Shown here piece after piece: positions 1 through 4,397 of a stretch of DNA of 6,297 bases. Source of the DNA: an uncultured Oscillospiraceae bacterium (GTDB lineage Bacteria; Bacillota; Clostridia; Oscillospirales; Acutalibacteraceae); the NCBI GenBank assembly GCA_900542375.1, contig UQNI01000077.1, positions 1 to 6,297 of the forward strand. Direction: 5' to 3'. How positions within the stretch are numbered: the first letter of the stretch is position 1; the number at the start of each line of letters is the position of its first letter. The notes under the pieces are model-generated. The model was not told where the DNA came from, searched no databases, and worked only from the letters and a program-made list of their open reading frames with translations. The position numbers and the translations under genes are program-made.

Positions 1-258
1 GCAGGTGAGTTTGCAGAGAAGTATTTTCGTCAGGGGATGCGTGTACTGGTGTCCGGACGCATCCAGACTGGCAGTTACACCAACAAAGAAGGTCAGCGTG
101 TTTATACCACAAATATCATCGCAGATGATCAGGAATTTGCTGATAGTAAAAATGCGTCCGCTGGAGGAAAACAGGCACCAGAAATGGGAAAGCCGATCGG
201 TGATGGCTTTATGTCAATACCGGATGGCGTAGAAGATGAGAGTTTGCCATTTAACTAA
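1..258 (+). CDS. ssb: Single-stranded DNA-binding protein, C-terminal part (5' end outside window)
   Basis: The first 85 codons visible are the second half of a bacterial SSB. Such proteins coat single-stranded DNA during replication, repair and conjugative transfer. The reading frame is open from base 1, so the start lies upstream; the internal ATG at 37 is not the real start. The visible protein contains the late OB-fold stretch with RVLVSGRIQTGSYTNKEG followed by VYTTNIIADDQEF, a typical SSB strand pattern. A low-complexity Gly/Lys/Pro linker follows, and the protein ends in DESLPFN. That end is a variant of the acidic DDxPF tip that recruits partner repair proteins, although here it finishes with Asn rather than Phe. 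The genes that follow suggest a mobile-element copy rather than the chromosomal rpsF-ssb-rpsR copy, since no rpsR follows. Confidence 0.93.
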   Translation, partial: AGEFAEKYFRQGMRVLVSGRIQTGSYTNKEGQRVYTTNIIADDQEFADSKNASAGGKQAPEMGKPIGDGFMSIPDGVEDESLPFN

Positions 259-274
259 ATATGTGCATGCTAGA

Positions 275-310
275 GGAGGTTCTGATTTTTCAGAGCCTTC
301 TTTATTTTAT
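275..310 (+). terminator. Intrinsic terminator-like hairpin after ssb
   Basis: Bases 275-285 pair with 290-300 (GGAGGTTCTGA against TCAGAGCCTTC) around a TTTT loop. This gives about 11 pairs including two G-T wobbles, followed by the T-rich tail TTTATTTTAT. The placement, 17 bases after the ssb stop, fits an intrinsic terminator or attenuator. The left arm contains most of a strong Shine-Dalgarno-like AGAGGAGG (272-279). The tail has two A interruptions, so read-through into the next gene is plausible. Confidence 0.6.
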
Positions 311-325
311 GAAAGGGAAATGAAA

Positions 326-487
326 ATGAAGCAGTATATACCGGATATTACAGAGCGCTTTCCTGAAGGGTATGGCGGTGTTGATATGACACCGGCCTAT
401 TTTGGAGAGCCGGTTGACTGGAGTAGAGCTTATCAAAGAGAAAAGGAAGATTATGAAGATCGAGATATTGATGCTGAAAGAGAATAA
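326..487 (+). CDS. Small acidic protein of unknown function (53 aa)
   Basis: I do not recognise a named family. The protein has a Pro/Gly/Tyr-rich first half (PDITERFPEGYGGVDMTPAYF, about residues 6-26) and a highly charged, probably helical tail from about residue 38 rich in Glu, Asp and Arg. It has no membrane segment, signal peptide or cysteine. I chose ATG 326 because AAAGGG (312-317) stands 8 bases before it; ATG 320 in the same frame is too close to that site. A longer in-frame opening from 236 overlaps ssb and runs through the terminator hairpin, so it is unlikely. A tiny frame, ATG 309 to TGA 323, overlaps ATG 320 as ATGA and could couple translation. It lies between ssb and a YodL-domain gene, as is typical of short cargo genes in Firmicute conjugative elements. 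That it is really translated is inferred from its coding-like composition and ribosome site. Confidence 0.55.
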   Translation: MKQYIPDITERFPEGYGGVDMTPAYFGEPVDWSRAYQREKEDYEDRDIDAERE

Positions 488-503
488 TGAACGCGGGGTA
501 AGA

Positions 504-833
504 ATGATGTTTCTTTCACTGGAGCAGCTTCAGAAATTGAAGCTTAATCCTACTCGCGCGGATTATGAAATTGCTTATGAGACGGAAGTGAAAGAGCAGG
601 AGGGAACGGCATTGAATGTATCAGAAATTATGGAGGGTCTGTATGAGAGATTAAATCGCCCAGATCGTCCCAATAGAAAAACAATGCGTTCCATGTCGGT
701 AGGAGATATTATTCAGATCGATGGCAAAGAATTATTCTTTTGCGATTCTGTGGGATTTAAGAAAATTTCTTTTGCTGGTACGGGGGAACTCGTTTTGAAG
801 GCCGGGAAAGAGAACTCAGAGAAAGGAAAATAA
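504..833 (+). CDS. YodL-domain-like protein (109 aa)
   Basis: This small soluble protein has the pattern I associate with the YodL domain found in Firmicute mobile elements. It opens with a short helix (LSLEQLQKLKLNP, about 4-16) and then ADYEIAYE (19-26). A helical stretch VSEIMEGLYERLN comes next, followed by the diagnostic RSMSVGDIIQIDG (62-74) and FFCDSVGFKKI (78-88). The last 20 residues are a polar Lys/Glu tail. The molecular function of the domain is not established to my knowledge; frequent association with conjugative elements and large multidomain mobile-element proteins is all I would claim. ATG 504 is chosen because GGGG (495-498) lies just upstream and because it starts 16 bases after the previous stop. 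An in-frame ATG at 453, with AAGGAAG before it, would overlap the upstream gene by 35 bases and add 17 residues. The gene probably belongs to the same transcript as the small gene before it. Confidence 0.68.
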   Translation: MMFLSLEQLQKLKLNPTRADYEIAYETEVKEQEGTALNVSEIMEGLYERLNRPDRPNRKTMRSMSVGDIIQIDGKELFFCDSVGFKKISFAGTGELVLKAGKENSEKGK

Positions 834-882
834 TCAGATCCTGGTAGACCAGGTTGCGATGAGAGTGTTGTACTTCGCATAA

Positions 883-942
883 AGCACCTGAAAACAGCGT
901 GAGGATCAGGAATGATTAGTAGCATGGGAGGCTACAGGTGCT
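883..942 (+). repeat. Inverted repeat in the leader of the PAPS-reductase-like gene
   Basis: AGCACCTG (883-890) is the exact reverse complement of CAGGTGCT (935-942), with 44 bases between. Just upstream a short hairpin is formed by CCTGG (840-844) and CCAGG (849-853) around TAGA. The enclosed segment contains GAGGATCAGGA and GGGAGG, both ribosome-site-like. In RNA the pairing would therefore bracket possible initiation sites. Neither hairpin has a T tail, so they do not look like terminators. A regulatory role is only a possibility; an 8-base repeat over this distance could be chance. Confidence 0.35.
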
Positions 943-943
943 G

Positions 944-966
944 CCATATCCAGTTCTGGAATATGG
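944..966 (+). promoter_or_regulatory. Hairpin overlapping the start region of the PAPS-reductase-like gene
   Basis: CCATATCCA (944-952) can pair with TGGAATATGG (957-966) with one bulged A, leaving a four-base loop. The right arm contains the ATG at 963, one of the two plausible start codons, and ends six bases before ATG 972. Such a structure could reduce initiation at 963 or control access to the start. I see the pairing; a control function is inference. Confidence 0.35.
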
Positions 967-971
967 TGATT

Positions 972-1697
972 ATGGAAAAAGAAAAACGATATGTTGCCTC
1001 CATCTCAGGAGGAAAGGACTCCATGGCAATGGTTTTAGGGCTTATGGAAAAGGGCTGGCCGTTAACGCACTGCGTCTATTTTGATACCGGTATGGAGTTT
1101 TCATGCATTCGGAAAAATATAGAGAAAGTCCGACTGGAATTGGAGCAGTATGGGTGCGAACTTGTTATTCTACAGCCGGAAAGGCATTTCCTGGAAGAAA
1201 TGCTCCTTCGACGGATCAAGTGCCGGGACGGATCATCGCACTATGGAAGCTATTGGTGCGGTGGGCCATGCCGCTGGATGACACGCCTTAAGATCAATGC
1301 CTGCGAAAAATATGTAAAATCACTCGGAGCAACTGCGGTGGAATACATAGGGATCGCAGCAGATGAATCTGGCCGAGTAAAGGAAAAGTGCTATCCATTG
1401 GTCGAATGGGGCTGGACTGAATATCAGTGCCTTCAGTATTGTTATGCGAAGGGATATAACTGGCTGGAGGGAGGCATAGAGCTGTATTCCATTCTTGACA
1501 GGGTAAGCTGCTGGTGCTGCCGGAACAAAAATTTGCGGGAGTTGAATGCAATCTATCATAACCTGCCGCAGTATTGGGACAAGCTTAGAGCTCTTCAGAG
1601 TTATATCGAAGAGCCATATAAGCCGCCGTATACGATTTTCGATTTAGAGGAGCGGTTCGCAAAAAAGGGAAGACAGCGGGGACTCTGGGAAGTATAA
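972..1697 (+). CDS. Phosphoadenosine phosphosulfate reductase family PP-loop protein
   Basis: This is an adenine-nucleotide alpha-hydrolase fold protein of 241 residues. The PP-loop SGGKDS (12-17) binds nucleotide phosphates. HCVYFDTGMEF (33-43) follows the usual second strand, and YPLVEWGW (141-148) is typical of the PAPS-reductase/DndC-like superfamily. Cysteines stand in suggestive places: CGGPCRWMTRLK (96-107) and SCWCC (179-183), with further ones at 84, 111 and 140. They resemble the paired Cys sites that hold an iron-sulfur cluster in APS reductases, but a cluster here is inference. The size suits a stand-alone mobile-element or phage homolog rather than an assimilatory CysH, and no sulfur-assimilation gene is nearby. 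The physiological substrate is unknown; nucleotide, DNA or RNA sulfur chemistry are all open. Start choice is uncertain among ATG 972 (best fit to homologs beginning just before the PP-loop strand), 963 and 912; the last has GAGGATCAGG before it. The gene ends 61 bases before a strong terminator. Confidence 0.85.
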   Translation: MEKEKRYVASISGGKDSMAMVLGLMEKGWPLTHCVYFDTGMEFSCIRKNIEKVRLELEQYGCELVILQPERHFLEEMLLRRIKCRDGSSHYGSYWCGGPCRWMTRLKINACEKYVKSLGATAVEYIGIAADESGRVKEKCYPLVEWGWTEYQCLQYCYAKGYNWLEGGIELYSILDRVSCWCCRNKNLRELNAIYHNLPQYWDKLRALQSYIEEPYKPPYTIFDLEERFAKKGRQRGLWEV

Positions 1698-1758
1698 GGA
1701 TCTTGCGGAGCAGAGTCTTGGTATAGCAGAATGCTAAATGTGTGAAATAATACCTATG

Positions 1759-1791
1759 AGCGGTTGATCGAAAAGGTCAGCCGCTTTTTTT
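1759..1791 (+). terminator. Intrinsic terminator closing the mobile-element-like block
   Basis: AGCGGTTGA (1759-1767) pairs with TCAGCCGCT (1777-1785), nine pairs with one wobble, around a nine-base loop TCGAAAAGG. A run of seven T (1785-1791) follows. It lies downstream of the PAPS-reductase-like gene and just upstream of the polymerase promoter, so it separates the two transcription units. Confidence 0.88.
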
Positions 1792-1807
1792 ACCTGAAAA
1801 TCCCATA

Positions 1808-1836
1808 TTGACATCTGGGAATGAAATGCTTAAAAT
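1808..1836 (+). promoter_or_regulatory. Sigma-A type promoter of the Y-family polymerase gene
   Basis: A perfect -35 TTGACA (1808-1813) is separated by exactly 17 bases from a -10 TAAAAT (1831-1836). Transcription should start near 1843, which falls on the LexA box. The -35 lies within a weak inverted repeat TCCCA/TGGGA (1801-1805 and 1816-1820), probably of no consequence. Confidence 0.8.
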
Positions 1837-1842
1837 GAAAAT

Positions 1843-1856
1843 AGAACAAATGTTCG
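1843..1856 (+). promoter_or_regulatory. LexA (SOS) operator at the transcription start of the polymerase gene
   Basis: AGAACAAATGTTCG contains the palindromic core GAAC-N4-GTTC and is close to the Gram-positive LexA box consensus CGAACATATGTTCG. It begins six bases after the -10 and covers the predicted start site, so LexA bound here would block RNA polymerase. The gene behind it encodes a lesion-bypass polymerase, a classical SOS function, which makes a chance match unlikely. Confidence 0.85.
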
Positions 1857-1881
1857 ATTTTTAAAAACTGGAAGGGATTAT

Positions 1882-3123
1882 ATGGAACGGGCTATTTTAC
1901 ATTGTGACCTGAACAATTTTTACGCTTCGGTAGAATGCAGAGATTTTCCCCACTTAAAAGGAAAAGCAGTAGCTGTTTGCGGCAGACAAGAGGAAAGGCA
2001 TGGCATTGTGCTTGCAAAAAATGAATTGGCCAAAAAGTATGGGGTGAGCACAGGAGAACCTATCTTTCAGGCTAAGAAAAAATGTCCGCATTTGGTCATT
2101 ACACCGCCTCATTATGATAGATATTTATATTTTTCCAACTTAGCCAAAGAGATTTATTTATCGTTTACCAACCAAATTGAACCGTTTGGTATTGACGAAT
2201 GCTGGCTGGATGTGACGGGAAGTCAAACTTTATTCGGAACTCCCTATGAAATTGCCGAAACCATCCGCCAGCAGTTTTACAGTCAACTGGGTCTGACGGT
2301 TTCTGTAGGAGTCAGCTTTAATAAGATATTTGCCAAACTGGCCAGCGACTTAAAAAAGCCGAATGCCACAACCGTAATTACAAAAGAAGATGTTCAGGAG
2401 AAAATATGGAAATTGCCTGTGGAAAGTATGCTGGGAGTAGGAAGAGCCACCTTAAAGAAACTGCATGAATCAGGTGTATTTACCATAGGGGAATTGGCGC
2501 AAAGCAATGAAAATTATCTTTATGCCATGTTTGGCAAAAACGGAAGTGAACTTTGGCAAAATGCCAATGGCAGAAACGAATCTCCCGTATCTTATGTGCA
2601 GGAGCAGGAACAGCCTAAAAGTATAGGAAACAGTATTACTTGTCCAAAAGATTTGGAACAGGAGGAACAAGCTCAAAAAGTATTATTGTACTTATCAGAA
2701 AAAGTGGCAGGTCGTATGCTTCGTCATGGAGTGTTGGCTTGCGGCATCCACTTGATGATAAAAGACTGCTTGTTTCAGACAAGGCAATATCAGCAGACCA
2801 TTGAAATTCCAACACGTCAAGTGAAAGATATTTATGCCGTGGCATGTCGTATGCTGAAACAGCATTATAAATGGAAGCAGCCCATACGTGCATTGGGTAT
2901 CAGCGGATTTTTATTGGTACCCCAGGCGCAAAAAGAGCAAGTATCGTTTTTCACAAATACGGAAGAATTGATAAAGGAAGAAAAGCTGGAGGAGAAGATT
3001 GCAAATTTAAAAGACAAATATGGTAAACAAATTATTACTTATGGAGCATTACTGTCTAAAGATTTTGACTTATATAAAGAAGATATCAATAATCAAATAC
3101 CATATCGTCCTTTTCAAAAATAA
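1882..3123 (+). CDS. dinB: Y-family DNA polymerase IV (translesion synthesis)
   Basis: This 413-residue error-prone polymerase inserts nucleotides opposite damaged template bases. The palm opens with ILHCDLNNFYASVE (5-18): Asp9 is the first metal ligand and Tyr14 sits at the steric-gate position that excludes ribonucleotides. FGIDECWLDVTG (102-113) carries the catalytic Asp105-Glu106 pair. VSVGVSFNKIFAKLASDLKKP (141-161) is the conserved palm/fingers motif. LGVGRATLKKLHESGVFTIGELA (184-206) is the helix-hairpin-helix thumb. A little-finger domain follows (about 245-350). QVSFF (353-357) fits the Q-x-x-F-F/L-F type beta-clamp binding peptide; that assignment is tentative. Length is normal for the family and the frame is intact. 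ATG 1882 follows GGAAGGG (1870-1876) at good spacing. The gene has its own promoter with a LexA box, so expression should rise on DNA damage. It is the only gene in its unit. Confidence 0.95.
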   Translation: MERAILHCDLNNFYASVECRDFPHLKGKAVAVCGRQEERHGIVLAKNELAKKYGVSTGEPIFQAKKKCPHLVITPPHYDRYLYFSNLAKEIYLSFTNQIEPFGIDECWLDVTGSQTLFGTPYEIAETIRQQFYSQLGLTVSVGVSFNKIFAKLASDLKKPNATTVITKEDVQEKIWKLPVESMLGVGRATLKKLHESGVFTIGELAQSNENYLYAMFGKNGSELWQNANGRNESPVSYVQEQEQPKSIGNSITCPKDLEQEEQAQKVLLYLSEKVAGRMLRHGVLACGIHLMIKDCLFQTRQYQQTIEIPTRQVKDIYAVACRMLKQHYKWKQPIRALGISGFLLVPQAQKEQVSFFTNTEELIKEEKLEEKIANLKDKYGKQIITYGALLSKDFDLYKEDINNQIPYRPFQK

Positions 3124-3146
3124 ATAGGGTAATTTTTATTTTTCTA

Positions 3147-3175
3147 TTGACCTGTTCAGAGAAATCTATTATAAT
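3147..3175 (+). promoter_or_regulatory. Distal sigma-A type promoter upstream of the sigma-factor gene
   Basis: TTGACC (3147-3152), a 17-base spacer and a perfect TATAAT (3170-3175) form a near-consensus promoter. Its start site near 3182 would leave a leader of about 165 bases before the sigma-factor start codon. That leader is AT-rich, contains the small palindrome ACATTAATGT and no convincing open reading frame. Confidence 0.75.
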
Positions 3176-3280
3176 TCAAGATATAAACATTAATGTAAAA
3201 ATAAGGAAAATAATTTCTCGTAGCACACAAGGATTGCTTGCAAAAAACAGAAATTTTTTAACATATTTCATAAATTTTTA

Positions 3281-3309
3281 TTGACTTAAATAAAAGAATA
3301 GAGTATGAT
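3281..3309 (+). promoter_or_regulatory. Proximal sigma-A type promoter of the sigma-factor gene
   Basis: TTGACT (3281-3286), a 17-base spacer and TATGAT (3304-3309) give a second promoter with a start near 3316, about 30 bases before the start codon. Together with the distal promoter it forms a tandem pair about 134 bases apart. Confidence 0.75.
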
Positions 3310-3346
3310 ATAGGCAGATAAAAGTGGGTGCAAGAGGTGTTTTGGA

Positions 3347-3952
3347 TTGCCTGAACAAATGGAAAACTATACAGACAATCAGCTGGTATCTTTCATTCAA
3401 AAAGGGAATTCAGACGCCTTTGTGGAACTGACTGCCAGGTACCTGTCTTTCATTCGGGCAAAGGCACATCCGTTTCGCAGTTCTGTATTGGAAGCGGATG
3501 ACCTATGTCAGGAAGGCTTGCTTGGTTTATTCAGTGCAGCCAGGAGCTACAATCCGAATAAAGATGCCAGCTTTAAAACATATGCGGGTATTTGTATTCA
3601 AAACCGTATGGTAGCGACGTATCGTGCCTGTGCACGCAAAAAGAACATTCCTCTGGGTCAATTGGTATCACTCAATGATGAAGAAGCTTCTCAGCTCAAT
3701 ATACATGGTACCAGTCAAGCATTGTCTAATCCTGAGACTTTATTGATAGACAGGGAAAATTTAGAAATGGTTCACCAAAGAATTCGGCAGAGTTTGTCAA
3801 AACTGGAGCAACAGGTTCTCTTTCTTTACTTAAGCGGCCAAAGTTACAGTGAGATTGCTGCCAAATTAGCAATTCCTGCTAAGTCTGTAGATAACGCAAT
3901 TCAGCGTGTGCGTAGAAAACTACAATCATGCAGTCTCAATATGCCCCGGTAG
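3347..3952 (+). CDS. RNA polymerase sigma-70 family factor, SigH-like
   Basis: This 201-residue alternative sigma factor would direct RNA polymerase to a special promoter set. Region 2 spans about 10-100, with DDLCQEGLLGLFSAARSYNP (51-70) matching the core-binding helix. The following segment ASFKTYAGICIQNRMVATYR (74-93) matches the -10 recognition and melting region. A linker with SNPETLLIDRE (127-137) is like the NPEE-type linker of SigH (Spo0H). Region 4 ends in a helix-turn-helix, SYSEIAAKLAIPAKSVDNAIQRVRRKL (166-192). The overall layout is closest to the sporulation sigma SigH, but the neighbours are not the usual sigH neighbours (rpmG, secE, nusG), so it may be a paralog; I give no symbol. 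The start is TTG 3347, seven bases after AGAGGTG (3333-3339); ATG 3359 is the alternative. The last codons overlap a tRNA-like segment. Tandem promoters precede it. Confidence 0.88.
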   Translation: MPEQMENYTDNQLVSFIQKGNSDAFVELTARYLSFIRAKAHPFRSSVLEADDLCQEGLLGLFSAARSYNPNKDASFKTYAGICIQNRMVATYRACARKKNIPLGQLVSLNDEEASQLNIHGTSQALSNPETLLIDRENLEMVHQRIRQSLSKLEQQVLFLYLSGQSYSEIAAKLAIPAKSVDNAIQRVRRKLQSCSLNMPR

Positions 3953-4007
3953 CTTAAGTTAGAGCGTTGATCCATCAAAGGCGGCGGTGCAAATCCGTCT
4001 AAGGGCA
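3942..4007 (+). other. tRNA-like segment, degenerate tRNA or structured RNA
   Basis: This 66-base stretch follows a tRNA plan. GCCC near the 5' end (3943-3946) pairs with GGGC near the 3' end (4003-4006), giving a partial acceptor stem. GTAGCTTAAGTTAGAGCG gives a D-arm with a 4-base stem GCTT/GAGC. TTGA-TCCA-TCAA makes an anticodon-like arm with only a four-base loop. GGCGG-TGCAAAT-CCGTC is a T-arm with a five-pair stem and a seven-base loop, and the discriminator would be A. It lacks G18-G19 of the D-loop, has TGC instead of TTC in the T-loop, has mismatches in the acceptor stem, and is several bases short, with no encoded CCA. A working tRNA is therefore unlikely. Its 5' end overlaps the sigma-factor stop codon. 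It could be a tRNA relic or a structured element in the sigma/zinc-ribbon transcript. Confidence 0.4.
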
Positions 4008-4040
4008 AAATATCTATTAATCCAAAGCGAGGTAAATCAC

Positions 4041-4316
4041 ATGTACGAAGACAAAACTCTCATCTGTAAAGATTGCGGCGCTGAATTTGTATTCACTGCT
4101 GGCGAACAAGAATTCTATGCATCCAAAGGCTTTGTAAACGAGCCACAAAGATGTAAACCATGCCGTGATGCACGTAAAAACGCTGCAAAACCGGAGCGCG
4201 AAATGTACACAGCACAATGCGCTGCTTGCGGATGCGAAGCAAAAGTTCCATTTAAACCACGTGAAGACCGTCCTGTATACTGCAGCGAGTGCTTTGCTAA
4301 GATGAGAGAAGAATAA
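4041..4316 (+). CDS. Small double zinc-ribbon protein
   Basis: This 91-residue soluble protein carries two predicted zinc-binding modules. The first (about 7-43) reads CKDCGAEFVFTAGEQEFYASKGF followed by PQRCKPCR, the pattern of the probable zinc-ribbon domain zf-trcl. The second (about 56-88) has CAAC, exactly 17 residues, then CSEC, with VPFKP and RPVYC between; this matches the CxxC-x17-CxxC domain. Two sets of four cysteines should bind one zinc each. The function is not known; such proteins are often thought to contact nucleic acid or other proteins. I chose ATG 4041 because GCGAGGT (4028-4034) lies just before it and the zinc ribbon begins directly after; an upstream ATG at 3987 would run through the tRNA-like segment. 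No promoter is evident in the 88 bases after the sigma-factor gene, so the two are probably co-transcribed. A strong terminator follows. Confidence 0.85.
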   Translation: MYEDKTLICKDCGAEFVFTAGEQEFYASKGFVNEPQRCKPCRDARKNAAKPEREMYTAQCAACGCEAKVPFKPREDRPVYCSECFAKMREE

Positions 4317-4350
4317 GAAGTCGTTCTTATTCCGCTGATTCTGAGGTTCA

Positions 4351-4386
4351 CAAAAAGCGATGCTCAAATTTGAGCATCGCTTTTTG
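4351..4386. terminator. Bidirectional intrinsic terminator (perfect 36-base palindrome)
   Basis: Each half is 18 bases and fully complementary to the other, with a GC-rich core GCGATGCTC and its complement GAGCATCGC. The core is flanked by A5 on the left and T5 on the right, and the + strand tail continues as GTTTTTTG. It sits between the 3' ends of the zinc-ribbon gene and the convergent amidohydrolase gene, so it can end transcription from both sides. Confidence 0.92.
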
Positions 4387-4397
4387 TTTTTTGTAGT

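Noticed and set aside
713..925. 70-codon frame on the - strand across the YodL gene end
   Set aside because: It is opposite a better supported gene, lacks a ribosome site and has no recognisable domain.
3116..3143. Inverted repeat AAAAATAAA / TTTATTTTT at the end of the polymerase gene, as a terminator
   Set aside because: The stem is made only of A-T pairs and would be too weak. No convincing terminator is seen between the polymerase and the distal sigma promoter.
3942..4007. Cobalamin riboswitch, because GGTGCAAATCCG resembles its core
   Set aside because: The other conserved boxes are absent, the segment lies at a gene end, and the downstream gene has no link to cobalamin. The tRNA-like plan explains more of the bases.
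3942..4007. Functional tRNA gene
   Set aside because: It lacks the D-loop GG, the T-loop TTC and a seven-base anticodon loop, has acceptor mismatches, and overlaps a coding region.
4017..4367. 116-codon frame on the - strand over the zinc-ribbon gene
   Set aside because: It runs through the terminator palindrome and is a complement of the Cys/Lys-rich coding strand.
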